Notes: generated by a model from the letters alone, not told the origin. A stretch of DNA of 64,000 nucleotides from Temperatibacter marinus (GCF_031598375.1 NZ_CP123872.1:3120800-3184799); one strand, 5' to 3'. Numbered from the stretch's first letter, positions 17,648 to 26,199 are shown. A program made the numbers and translations.

Positions 17648-18427
17648 TTACAGTCCTTTACCAGTGGCGGCCCAGTAAATCCCTCCCAGAACGTGCTGAA
17701 GAAAGATTGGATTGGTATAGTTTTGCGGCGTATGCCCTAGTGCTGTGTAAAAGGAGCGACCTCCATCAAAGTTATGATACCAAGATATAGGATGAAATTT
17801 ACCCATCCCCTTCCCCCTAGCGGGTTGCCCCCAATAGGCCTCAGTGTCATATGAGCTTTCGTCCACTGTCAGCAAATAGGTAAGCCCTTCAACAGCTTCT
17901 TCACTAAAATCATACCATTCGTCCGTCCATAGAATTTCATCAGGGAACAAGGACATACCGGGGAATTTACGTGTTACAACCTTAAGCTTTGCTGTCTGAG
18001 TTTCTGGATGTGTCACAAAATGGCGCCCAATTAACTTTTGATACCAAGGCCAATCATATTCAGTGTCTGACGCCGCATGAATACCTACAAACCCCTTACC
18101 AGACCTGATAAATTTCTCCATAGCCGCTTGTTGGTCAGCATTAAATATATCCCCTGTAGTCGAAAGAAAAACGATCACATCAAAGGATTTTAAAAAGTCA
18201 TCGGTGATCCGATTACTGTCTTCGTGCCATTCAAGGGTGAAATCATGATTTTTAGCCATTAACTTTAATGCTGACACGCCGTCATGAATAGTTTCATGGT
18301 GCCACCCAGCTGTCTTTGTAAAAAGCAATACTTTAAACTGCGAAGCGCTCGCAGGCATAGTAGACCCGATCATCATAACGGTTGCTGCAAGCCAATATTT
18401 GATGACAGTCGGTGTAAATCTCTTCAT
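17648..18427 (-). CDS. Secreted ThuA-domain protein
   Basis: This 259-residue protein has a signal peptide (residues about 1-28, ending MPASA) and a ThuA-like (PF06283) glutamine amidotransferase-type domain: VLLFTKTAGWHHETIHDG, DVIVFLSTTGD, GKGFVGIHAASDTEYDWPWY and the terminal HTPQNYTNP with LGGIYWA. ThuA-domain proteins recur in clusters with GMC dehydrogenases and DUF1080 proteins, and ThuA in rhizobia takes part in 3-keto-trehalose metabolism. A role in handling oxidised glycosides in the periplasm is therefore likely but not shown by sequence. Confidence 0.85.
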   Translation of the reverse strand: MKRFTPTVIKYWLAATVMMIGSTMPASASQFKVLLFTKTAGWHHETIHDGVSALKLMAKNHDFTLEWHEDSNRITDDFLKSFDVIVFLSTTGDIFNADQQAAMEKFIRSGKGFVGIHAASDTEYDWPWYQKLIGRHFVTHPETQTAKLKVVTRKFPGMSLFPDEILWTDEWYDFSEEAVEGLTYLLTVDESSYDTEAYWGQPARGKGMGKFHPISWYHNFDGGRSFYTALGHTPQNYTNPIFLQHVLGGIYWAATGKGL

Positions 18428-18526
18428 TCTTTATCCCCTTCTCACTCATAGAACCCTCAGCTAAGGATAAGGATTATTCTTTCTATGTAAATTTGTATTT
18501 TTGAATAGGCTGGGAAAAACTGCGTT

Positions 18527-18552
18527 GAAAAATTTGACGTGACAAATTTTTC
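18527..18552. promoter_or_regulatory. 10-bp inverted repeat upstream of the CBM20-like gene
   Basis: GAAAAATTTG (18527-18536) is repeated inverted as CAAATTTTTC (18543-18552) around a 6-base ACGTGA centre. It lies about 64 bases upstream of the gene at 18616 and 100 bases upstream of the divergent ThuA gene. It looks like a dimeric regulator site; the regulator is unknown. Confidence 0.45.
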
Positions 18553-18615
18553 ATTGTTAAACTTAAGATTATCTAGGGACAACACTACCCCTTCTACGTG
18601 GGAAAGGAATGAGCA

Positions 18616-19035
18616 ATGAACAGACTGAATACAATGAGCCTAACTATTCTTGCGCTCTGCGCCTTTCTCGGGTCGCTTTGTACGATCACATCGCCGATTG
18701 CTGCGGAGGAGAAAGAATATCTTACGGCTTATATTGTGGTAACTGTTCCTGAAGGCACACCGGATGTGTTTATTACAGGCAATCTTGAATTTTTCGGCCC
18801 TTGGTGGGCAGATAAAGTTATTATGCATAAGGATGCTAACCGCAGAATTTATCAGATGGAAGTCCCGAAATATTTTCGAATGCAGTATAAATTCACCCTC
18901 GGGGACTGGAAGCATGAAGCCATTAAGAAAAATGGCCGAAAATATAAGAATTTCAAAATGAAGGTGACGAAGAATAATCAAGTTTTCCAGCATACCGTTG
19001 ACGATTGGTCAGGCGAATGGAAAAAAGCTCAGTAA
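18616..19035 (+). CDS. Secreted CBM20/CBM48-like carbohydrate-binding protein
   Basis: This 139-residue protein has a signal peptide (residues 1-30, SLTILALCAFLGSLC core). The mature part reads like a starch-binding-type beta sandwich: YIVVTVPEGTPDVFITGNLE, FFGPWWADKVIMHKD, MEVPKYFRMQYKFTLGDWKHEA. The pattern of a modified leading strand, a central ITGN turn and the KFTLGDW strand fits CBM20 or glycogen-binding-domain relatives. No catalytic domain is attached, so it may be a periplasmic binding protein or a small sensor. It stands alone between divergent and convergent neighbours. Confidence 0.65.
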   Translation: MNRLNTMSLTILALCAFLGSLCTITSPIAAEEKEYLTAYIVVTVPEGTPDVFITGNLEFFGPWWADKVIMHKDANRRIYQMEVPKYFRMQYKFTLGDWKHEAIKKNGRKYKNFKMKVTKNNQVFQHTVDDWSGEWKKAQ

Positions 19036-19097
19036 TCTGACCATCTCATACTAAATACGCCTTTCACACCCTTCAAAAGAGGCATTGTGGTTTTTAA

Positions 19098-20345
19098 CTA
19101 TGACTGCACTTCTGGAGCCATTGCGCAATTTTGGGCAATAAAATCAGACTGACTTGGCATTGTCTCCACTGAACGGTCGATTACAGACTTCACGTTTTGT
19201 AGCCGCCGATCAATCTCTTCTTCGCTGTGGATATCGACAAGGGGATGATAGCCTGAAGGCCGAATTCCCTGTCCGTTTAAGACAGCCAGCCAACTTACGT
19301 CATTGAAGAGTTCATCATTTTCTCTAAATATCCGCCCACTGGCTTTGTAAATATCAATTTTATCCTGCAGAAAAGAAGGGATTTCCATCTGTTTGCAGTA
19401 GCGCCAAAACTCGCTATCTTCCCGCTCTGTCGCTTTATAATGCAAGATGAGAAAGTCTCTAATCCGATCATAATCCCAATGAGTTTGTTCATTATATTTA
19501 TCTATGGTGGATTGATGAAAGTCCCGGTCAGGAAATAAGGCGAGAAGCTTCGCTATGGCTGCTTGAATTAAATGTATGCTCGTGCTCTCAAGGGGCTCCA
19601 TAAATCCAGATGACAATCCTATAGCAACACAGTTCTTATGCCAGAATTTATTCCTTTTTCCTGTTGTAAAAGGGATCACCCTTGGCTCTGCCAAAGGCTT
19701 ACCCGGTAAATTATTCATTAGGATAGATGTGGCCTCATCTTCACTCATATAGTCAGCGGCAAAAACATGCCCATTGCCTGTTCTATGTTGCAGCGGAATA
19801 CGCCATTGCCACCCAGCTGAATGTGCTATGGACTTTGTGTAAGGTTCTGGCGCGCGCCCTGTTTCACTGGGCACGGCTACTGCACGATTGCAGGGCAACC
19901 AATGGGTCCAATCTGTATAACCTGTCTTGAGCGCCCCTTGAATAAGCAGTCCGCGCGTTCCCGAACAATCAATGAATAAATCACCATCGATTTTCGCCCC
20001 TGATTTTAAAGTGACAGCTTCAATAAAGCCATTCTCTTTGCTTGAAGCAACAGAATCGACCATACCTTCAGTTCGCCTAACTCCGCGATCCTCTGCATAT
20101 TCTCTTAGATATTTAGCATAAAGGCCAGCATCAAAATGAAAGGCATAAACGATATTAGATAAAGGAGAATTTCCTGCATTCACAGGCCGCATAAACTTCC
20201 CCTTTTTTGCGGCCATGCAGGCTAGTGAATATTCTTGAAGGTCTGGCGCCTTATTGAAAAATACAGTTTGCCTTATTGAAAATATGCTGGACCCAGAAGC
20301 CATCGTTATCGGCGGTTCAGCGCCCCCACTTCTAATAAGAACCAT
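19098..20345 (-). pseudogene. Tryptophan halogenase-family gene lacking its N-terminus
   Basis: The open frame gives 415 residues, but the family-like part starts only at about residue 24 (FNKAPDLQEYSLACMAAKKG). Flavin-dependent halogenase features are kept: SPLSNIVYAFHFDAGLYAKYL, FIDCSGTRGLLIQG, the WQWRIPL form of the WxWxIP motif and GFMEPLESTSIHLIQ. The N-terminal FAD-binding GxGxxG and the catalytic-lysine region, roughly the first 120 residues of the 500-residue family, are absent. The first 20 or so codons are antisense to a ROK-family fragment on the other strand, so the present start is an artefact of the junction near 20280. The remaining reading frame is otherwise intact, so the loss seems recent. 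Confidence 0.8.
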
Positions 20346-20580
20346 TCTTGATCACATGACAGCCCTCCCCGCTTCTGTCCGCGGAGGCATGACCCCTGAT
20401 CATGACAGAATTCTAATTTCAGAACATCAGGGGGATAGTTCTATTCTTGGAGCGGCTGTTTTGCCAATTTATAAAATGCTTTCACCGCTCTATGATGTTT
20501 TGCTTCAAGGCGATAACGCCAAACAGAAAAGGTCGGATATACTGGGGCACAGGTCTATTACCGGCGCTGGTCGATTATAA
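20254..20580 (+). pseudogene. C-terminal fragment of a ROK-family sugar kinase/repressor
   Basis: About 100 codons remain. LDPEAIVIGGSAPPLLI near the start and SILGAAVLPIYKMLSP later are the C-terminal signatures of ROK proteins (fructokinase/NagC type). The nucleotide-binding N-terminal two-thirds is missing. To its left the sequence turns directly into an N-terminally truncated halogenase on the opposite strand, so one rearrangement near 20280 removed both N-terminal parts. Confidence 0.75.
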
Positions 20581-20610
20581 CTTCTAACTTATGCCACATG
20601 GAGACATTTA

Positions 20611-21534
20611 ATGAGACTCACCCTGATCACCATCCTTTTGCTACTCATCTCAGAGTCTGTATACAGCGATGACGTTCGTCAAAAAAGAATTGTCCTGAGC
20701 TATGATGACGCCCCCATGAGCGGCACACGATATTATTCAGGAGAAGCGCGAACAGCACAGCTGATCTCTTCCCTACGAGAAGCAAAAGCAGGGCCTGTTC
20801 TTTTTTTCGTGAATACAAAGGGAATAGAGAAGCTTGACAAAGGCATGGCTCGGTTAAAGTCATATGCAAAGTCTGGGCATTTGCTGGCAAACCACACCCA
20901 TTCTCACCTATATGCACATAAAGCCTCTGTCTCTGATTTTTTAGAAGATATTGATAAAGCTGAGGCCCATTTATCCACCTTACCCAATAACCGTCCATGG
21001 GTCAGGTTTCCGTATTTAGATGAAGGACGTTTTCCTGAAAAGATTGCCCAATTGGCTAGAGGGTTAGCGAGCAGAGGTTTGTCCAATGGTTATGTGACTG
21101 TTGATACGTATGACTGGTACCTCAATGACCTTTTTCAAAAAGCCCTAAGGGATGGTAAACCTATAAACCACGATATTCTTCGCGATCTATATGTCCGCCT
21201 GTCTCTTGAAGCAGCAGAGCATTATGATAAAATTTCTTTATCAACTTTGGGCCACTCCCCTATTCATGTTTTGCTACTACATGAGAATGATCTAGCGGCT
21301 CTCTATGCCAAGGATTTGGTTCTTGCTCTGCGAAGAGCCGGTTGGCAAATCATGCATCCTGACGAAGCCTATAAAAATCCTCTGCCGGCACCCACAACAC
21401 TTCATACATCACAGGGGCGCTTAGCTGCCCTTGCCATTGACAAGGGCATGGCTCCTAAAAAAACTGCGCATTGGAGCATCATTCAAACTGCGATAGATAA
21501 CGAAATTGAAACACTGGGTGCATTTAAAAAATAA
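20611..21534 (+). CDS. Secreted polysaccharide deacetylase-like (NodB) protein
   Basis: This 307-residue protein has a signal peptide (RLTLITILLLLISESVYS). The NodB homology domain is seen in RIVLSYDDAPMSG, with the Asp pair as base and metal ligand, and in LLANHTHSHLY with the HxxxH metal ligands. The segment WVRFPYLDEG follows, as do LSTLGHSPIHVLLLHEN and a terminal WQIMHPDEAY. The family removes N- or O-acyl groups from polysaccharides using a divalent metal. GGAG precedes the ATG. It is followed 131 bases later by an exported EEP-family hydrolase; both act outside the cytoplasm. Confidence 0.85.
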   Translation: MRLTLITILLLLISESVYSDDVRQKRIVLSYDDAPMSGTRYYSGEARTAQLISSLREAKAGPVLFFVNTKGIEKLDKGMARLKSYAKSGHLLANHTHSHLYAHKASVSDFLEDIDKAEAHLSTLPNNRPWVRFPYLDEGRFPEKIAQLARGLASRGLSNGYVTVDTYDWYLNDLFQKALRDGKPINHDILRDLYVRLSLEAAEHYDKISLSTLGHSPIHVLLLHENDLAALYAKDLVLALRRAGWQIMHPDEAYKNPLPAPTTLHTSQGRLAALAIDKGMAPKKTAHWSIIQTAIDNEIETLGAFKK

Positions 21535-21665
21535 AACGCTTGAAAAGCCATGAATGCAAAGGGCAATGTTTAGAAAGCTGCTTCTTTCACTTAGAAACCA
21601 AGCAACACAGTCATCAAAAGGGCTTCCAAACTATTGAGGACACCCATTAAGGAAAAGACCGCACT

Positions 21666-22538
21666 ATGTACCGCCTATTGATTGCCATCAACTGCATCCT
21701 ATTTTCTGCTCTCGCGCATGCAGAAGAGAACCATAATGCCTTGACAATAATAACCTATAACATTCGAACAGATTGGCAGCAGGACGGGCCAAACAATTGG
21801 CAGTTCAGGCGTGACAACATGGTATCCCTTATTAAAGATCACACGCCTCATATCATAGGCCTTCAAGAAGTCCGACCTCACCAAATGATTGAAATAAAAG
21901 AACAATTAGGAGATCACTATATCTCATACGGTGTTGGTCGTGAGGATGGTCAACAGAAAGGGGAATCCGCACCGCTCTTCTTTCTTCAGTCTCGGTTCAA
22001 AATGATTAAAGCTCAAACTCTTTGGTGTTCCCCTTCACCGAATAAGCCTAGTAAAGGGTGGGACAGTGCCTATAATCGCACCCTGACGATTGTACATCTC
22101 CATGACAAACAAGCTGACCGCAGCCTTTATGCCATCAATACACACTTTGATCATGTGGGAATAGAAGCAAGAAGGGCCTGTGCCGCTATGCTCCTCCGAC
22201 AGCTTCAGAGCCAGCAACTTGACCTCGCGGTGGTCATGGGAGATTTTAATTTTGACCGGGGCAGCCCGCCGTACAAGATTTTAAACGGCGCTAAGATCAA
22301 GAGTGGCATCAAACTTCTTGATAGTCGCCACCAAGCGCAACAGCGTGAGGGCCCAGACTATAGTTTTAATGGCTTTAATGCGAAATTCAAAGCCAACAGT
22401 CCTATTGACTTTATCTTCACGACCTCAACTCTGTCAGTGCTAACTCATCTAACTGATGACAGGCGCATAGACGGACGCTATCCCTCAGATCATTTTCCCA
22501 TCTTAATTAAGACCAAGTATAAAAGTCAGGCCAACTAG
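21666..22538 (+). CDS. Exported endonuclease/exonuclease/phosphatase-family protein
   Basis: This 290-residue protein has a short signal peptide (MYRLLIAINCILFSALAHA). EEP-fold motifs are present in order: ITYNIRTDWQQDG with the metal-site Asn, HIIGLQEVRPHQ with the Glu ligand, YAINTHFDHVG, VVMGDFNFDRGSPPY, and a C-terminal RYPSDHFPI with the catalytic Asp-His. Exported members of this family beside carbohydrate genes are usually phosphodiesterases or nucleases of unknown substrate. Its stop is 13 bases before the terminator and attachment-like repeat that open the genomic island. Confidence 0.85.
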   Translation: MYRLLIAINCILFSALAHAEENHNALTIITYNIRTDWQQDGPNNWQFRRDNMVSLIKDHTPHIIGLQEVRPHQMIEIKEQLGDHYISYGVGREDGQQKGESAPLFFLQSRFKMIKAQTLWCSPSPNKPSKGWDSAYNRTLTIVHLHDKQADRSLYAINTHFDHVGIEARRACAAMLLRQLQSQQLDLAVVMGDFNFDRGSPPYKILNGAKIKSGIKLLDSRHQAQQREGPDYSFNGFNAKFKANSPIDFIFTTSTLSVLTHLTDDRRIDGRYPSDHFPILIKTKYKSQAN

Positions 22539-22551
22539 AAAGATAGAAAAG

Positions 22552-22585
22552 AAAAACCCGCGATCTCTATTGAAATCAAGGGTTT
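22552..22585 (-). terminator. Ancestral terminator of the tRNA-Met, now left of the island
   Basis: On the minus strand AAACCC (22580-22585) pairs with GGGTTT (22554-22559), followed by a T-run. The same arrangement follows the tRNA copies at 26161 and 39011. Because it is at the outer island edge, it is probably the original chromosomal terminator displaced by integration. It can also end transcription of the upstream EEP gene region. Confidence 0.7.
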
Positions 22586-22591
22586 AACTTA

Positions 22592-22618
22592 TAAAATTGG
22601 TAGCGGAGGAGGGATTTG
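22592..22618. repeat. Attachment-site repeat, outer left copy
   Basis: It is identical over 27 bp to 39058-39084 and includes the CCA end and acceptor-stem 3' strand of the tRNA-Met gene. It marks the junction of island and ancestral chromosome. Confidence 0.9.
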
Positions 22619-22738
22619 CCAGCCTCTGATACCAAAAATTAAATCCATAAATTTCAATATGTTATACAATATCACATTTCGTAGTGGCTCATTGTTCACG
22701 TAAATAACGTAAAATCAAAATCCTCTATTATGCAACAA

Positions 22739-22768
22739 CTAACTTTGGCACCATAAGTGTTAATGGCG
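22739..22768. repeat. Left 30-bp inverted repeat of the NADAR cassette
   Basis: It matches the reverse complement of 23609-23638 at 29 of 30 positions, with the one mismatch near the middle. The pair brackets the NADAR gene exactly, with no transposase between them. The 22619-23035 stretch has no other convincing gene. Confidence 0.85.
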
Positions 22769-23035
22769 GACACAATTGCGAACAAGCTAAATAATTCTTA
22801 TAGCCTTTAAAGGAAATAGACATTTGATGAGTTTGAAGGCATCTACTCAAGCATCAACTTAATTTGAGGGCGCACAGTGATTTTGAAGAAAAGGAAAAAG
22901 ATAAAATAAAAAAACATGAAACAAAGGCGCTTGCAACACTGCAGTCAACTTGCTTAATATTAACTAACAATCAAGATAATGCACTCTCTTAGTTTAAACG
23001 CCATATGGTAACAATTTATCTGATAACGGACAAAT

Positions 23036-23599
23036 ATGACCTACAATGTAAAAGATTTAATCGCTCTAACCAGCAGGAAAAAATGTAAATACGTGCTGTT
23101 CTGGGGGCATAAAAATCGGGGAAAGGAGATGACCAAAACCTGTCTCAGCCAGTGGTACCCAAGCCCCTTTTCTGAAACAAATGGGATCAGATACGCTACT
23201 GCCGAGCATTACATGATGGAGCGCAAGGCAGTGATGTTTAATGCATTCGACCTGGCTGAGGAAATACTAAAGGACGATGATCCGGCCAGAGCCAAAGCTT
23301 TGGGGAGGCAAGTACCTAACTTCGATCCTGACATCTGGGACGCTAGGAAATATTACCTTGTGATTGCAGGCAACAGACTCAAGTTTTTTCAGAATGAGCC
23401 GCTCAAGACTTACCTGCTCTCGACTGGCAAAAGAATTCTGGCAGAAGCCAGTCCTAAGGATCTGGTTTGGGGAACAGGATTAACCGAAGACCACCCGGAT
23501 GCAAAAAACCCAGCTCGCTGGAGAGGCAGTAACTTGCTAGGTTTTGCCTTAATGCGAGTCAGGTCCGAGTTATTTATGAGAAGGCAAAGGGGTGGATAA
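23036..23599 (+). CDS. NADAR-family (YbiA-like) ADP-ribose/N-glycoside hydrolase
   Basis: This is a 187-residue NADAR domain protein. Family signatures are all visible: YVLFWGHKNRG near residue 20, LSQWYPSPF near 43, YATAEHYMMERKAVMF near 57, the RKYYLVIAGNRLKFFQN segment, ILAEASPKDLVWGTGL, and the terminal GSNLLGFALMRVR. NADAR proteins remove ADP-ribose or riboflavin-intermediate N-glycosides. Some reverse nucleic-acid ADP-ribosylation in toxin-antitoxin or anti-phage settings. No DarT-like partner is adjacent. The gene sits alone inside near-perfect 30-bp inverted repeats, so it looks like a movable cassette. Its base use is less AT-rich than that of the next two genes. Confidence 0.88.
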   Translation: MTYNVKDLIALTSRKKCKYVLFWGHKNRGKEMTKTCLSQWYPSPFSETNGIRYATAEHYMMERKAVMFNAFDLAEEILKDDDPARAKALGRQVPNFDPDIWDARKYYLVIAGNRLKFFQNEPLKTYLLSTGKRILAEASPKDLVWGTGLTEDHPDAKNPARWRGSNLLGFALMRVRSELFMRRQRGG

Positions 23600-23608
23600 G
23601 TTATAATT

Positions 23609-23638
23609 CGCCATTAACACCTATGGTGCCAAAGTTAG
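23609..23638. repeat. Right 30-bp inverted repeat of the NADAR cassette
   Basis: It is the inverted partner of 22739-22768 with one mismatch, and begins 10 bases after the NADAR stop. No clear target-site duplication was seen outside the pair. Confidence 0.85.
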
Positions 23639-23721
23639 CTAGCATTGTTAGAGTGATCTTACTGGGATTAAATATAGCACATCCTTAAAGTTAATTGCTC
23701 ATTGATTATCATTTTAAAGTG

Positions 23722-25125
23722 CTATCCTCTCCTATTTTTATGCATATCTTTGTCATACTTTGCAATAGCAGGGATAAGCTTTGGGCTAAGGTTTTTTCTA
23801 TGTAAGTAATCGTATAATCCCTTAGCTGTGTCTAAAAAATATTTATAATTATGTTGGAATTTTTCTGTGGTTAAGCCTCGAGCTTTAACATCGAATGAAA
23901 ATGCTAAAATAACATGTTCTGTTGCTTTTCCAGCAAGAAGATAATATTCCCTCTTCTGTTGGAATTTTAGTTTCCCATACCAATTATTATCTTTTTTTAT
24001 TAAAGATAGTGTATATGGATCATGCCATTCAGTTCCCCATGACTTTTCTTTTGTCCCTGAATAAAATTCTTGAGGGCCTTTCTGTTTTATTCTTTCAATT
24101 TCATTTCTGATAACACCTCCTGTCTCAATTGAGGTTTTTACATCGCCTATAGCAAGGAGCATGTCAGTGATTTTATAGTATTGGCCATCTTTACTAGTAG
24201 AGCCTATTTCGTATTTATAATTTGGTAATCCTCCCTCTTTAGCGTGTTTCACGAACTTGATTTTCCAATCCTTAGGGAAACCTAAATATTCATGCATGCT
24301 ATTAGAGTTTATCATTGCAATTGCTATGTCCATAGCCTTATCAGTATGTATTCCTTCAGGGTAATGATCATCAAATTCTTTGTAAGCTTTAAAAGTATTG
24401 AGCTTCTTCGCAATCATCCAAGTAATATCTTGCGATAAATTATAAAAGGGGCTCTTCTTTTTATTCTCATACAATGAGGCTATATTATGAGGGTCATTTG
24501 ATTGAGCTGCTTTTAGTAAATTATTTGCTTCAATAATGTCTTTGATGGCTTGACCGTATTGAGTTGAAGCCTGATCAATATTAAGTATAATATGGTTGCG
24601 AGATGCTTCAGTAAGGAGTTCCTCAATCAGTTCGATTGTCTGGTTAAATCCCATGACATTATTTGAATATTTTTCATTCAATGATTCCAATGTTTTATTG
24701 GCAACATCTTTTGAATAATCAATTGCTGTTGATAGAGTATCTTCAATAGTTAACTCACTAATTTCTTTATCTATTTCTTTAAAGTGGAGATAAGAATTTA
24801 CTGAGTTTGATATATTGGTGTCATAGTTCTCATATATGTCGGGCCCAGTTTTAAATTTGTTCTCTAATTTTAAAAGAGAGTTTTCTAGATTTGATAAAAG
24901 TACAATTGTAGCTTTTGAGTTTAAAGAATGATCGAGACGATCGTATGTCTTTACTTGCTTCTTGATTTTGGAAGTTAAAATCAGACTGTTGCTTATATCC
25001 TGAGAAAGATTGTACTTAAATTCAGATAGCTTATCAATTCTGAGGTTATTGTAATAGAAATATGATCCATATCCTAGTGTAACAATAACTAAAAACATTA
25101 CGATTTTAGATAGTAAATTATTCAT
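23722..25125 (-). CDS. Unrecognised membrane-anchored protein
   Basis: This 467-residue protein has an N-terminal hydrophobic anchor (VMFLVIVTLGYGSYFYY, about residues 9-25) and a long, mostly helical, polar region rich in Lys, Asn and Ile that could form coiled coils up to about residue 200. The C-terminal half is mixed alpha/beta with aromatic-rich strands (NNWYGKLKFQQKREYYLLAG). No enzymatic motif was recognised. The sequence is very AT-rich, unlike the core genes. It is convergent with the NADAR cassette and divergent from a small membrane protein, suggesting an accessory gene of the left island element. It may be a lipid-facing sensor or effector, but no function is supported. Confidence 0.75.
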   Translation of the reverse strand: MNNLLSKIVMFLVIVTLGYGSYFYYNNLRIDKLSEFKYNLSQDISNSLILTSKIKKQVKTYDRLDHSLNSKATIVLLSNLENSLLKLENKFKTGPDIYENYDTNISNSVNSYLHFKEIDKEISELTIEDTLSTAIDYSKDVANKTLESLNEKYSNNVMGFNQTIELIEELLTEASRNHIILNIDQASTQYGQAIKDIIEANNLLKAAQSNDPHNIASLYENKKKSPFYNLSQDITWMIAKKLNTFKAYKEFDDHYPEGIHTDKAMDIAIAMINSNSMHEYLGFPKDWKIKFVKHAKEGGLPNYKYEIGSTSKDGQYYKITDMLLAIGDVKTSIETGGVIRNEIERIKQKGPQEFYSGTKEKSWGTEWHDPYTLSLIKKDNNWYGKLKFQQKREYYLLAGKATEHVILAFSFDVKARGLTTEKFQHNYKYFLDTAKGLYDYLHRKNLSPKLIPAIAKYDKDMHKNRRG

Positions 25126-25406
25126 AAATTCTCCCCTTAAAAATAACTTAGCTAATTACTTACTTATTTGTCAATTTCCCGGCCTTAAAGGCCTTTAAAA
25201 TTATTAATAATTGAAAAACACTTTTTATTAATGCTTTGTAAGTTGAGTAATAATATTAAGCACGTGATTTGAATTTTAACTTGGCTAGTTATTAAAATTA
25301 ATTTGAATTATTTATAACTTTACATAAGTCTTATCAGCTAATAACTTTCTACTCTGAATTAAGTGAAACTGTATTAAAAATAAATTTTATCCCCTAAGGA
25401 ATTACA

Positions 25407-25877
25407 ATGAATAAACCTGGTATTATTAATATGTTAGTTGGGCTATTTTGGGGAGTTGCAACTTTGATTGGTGTTTTTGTTTATGAGTATTTACTTTATA
25501 TTTTAGCCATATTAGCACCTCTGCAGTTTCTATACGGTTTGGGGCAGTTTATTCACTATAAATTTCTTATGGACCCAGATGAAGCCGCGCAATATGACTT
25601 TTCGCTTGATACAAGTCATGTAAAAACTGGAAAATTTTGGTTGATTATTGCTTGCTGTATTGGAGTGTTTACAGGTTTTGACATTTATACTCGTATTGAT
25701 ATGGAATTTGTTGCAGTCCCTACATTGTTATTAGCAACATATTGTTTTTTCTGTTTATATGAAACTTATGATTTTGAAGGCTGGAAAAATAGGGCTTATT
25801 ATACAAAAATGTTGTCTTTAGCTTGTTTAGGTGGAGCCATTTATAATGGCATTCGTGCATATAATATAATATTTTAA
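25407..25877 (+). CDS. Small polytopic membrane protein, unrecognised
   Basis: This 156-residue protein has about four hydrophobic segments (near residues 7-25, 28-46, 75-93 and 103-120, plus a weaker one near the end). A charged loop between helices 2 and 3 carries DPDEAAQYDFSLDT. AAGGAATTACA precedes the ATG. It is divergent from the anchored protein at 23722, with 281 bases of AT-rich sequence between them that probably holds both promoters. No family was recognised. Island-borne small membrane proteins of this kind are often immunity or effector components, but that is only a guess here. Confidence 0.7.
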   Translation: MNKPGIINMLVGLFWGVATLIGVFVYEYLLYILAILAPLQFLYGLGQFIHYKFLMDPDEAAQYDFSLDTSHVKTGKFWLIIACCIGVFTGFDIYTRIDMEFVAVPTLLLATYCFFCLYETYDFEGWKNRAYYTKMLSLACLGGAIYNGIRAYNIIF

Positions 25878-26020
25878 TTATTAAAATTTAACGGATGACT
25901 ATCTCAGAAACTCTGTCACTCGAAACCTTTTAATATATGAATATAAACAGTAGCTTATTCTTTTAGCTAAGCATTGTTCTTTAGTTTTCAATTATAGACG
26001 TAAATCAAAATAGCTTGTAT

Positions 26021-26093
26021 TAATGAGAAAATTCTTACGGAGATAGTAAACCGCACCACGGCGGATTAAGTTCTGCACTTTTGGCAGCTTCAA
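26021..26093 (-). pseudogene. Relic of an integrase N-terminus
   Basis: Read on the minus strand from TTG at 26093, the frame gives KLPKVQNLIRRGAVYYLRK. This aligns with the start of the island integrase (PSLNYLYRRNAVYYFRK), and AGGAG lies just upstream. The remainder of such a gene is absent. It sits about 110 bases from the middle attachment copy at 26200, the same arrangement as the intact integrase beside the tRNA. The 25878-26442 gap otherwise holds only the att copy and AT-rich DNA. Confidence 0.75.
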
Positions 26094-26199
26094 ACTCCTG
26101 CGAGGGAGCTTTTAGCTGTCATTTTAAGGTTAAACGGAACGCCCTAAAGGACCACTAAAAGAAAAACCCTCGATCTCTATTGAAATCAAGGGCTTATCT

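Noticed and set aside
22739..23638. Integron cassette with attC sites around NADAR
   Set aside because: The repeats lack the conserved attC core boxes and form a simple inverted pair rather than one imperfect site per cassette.
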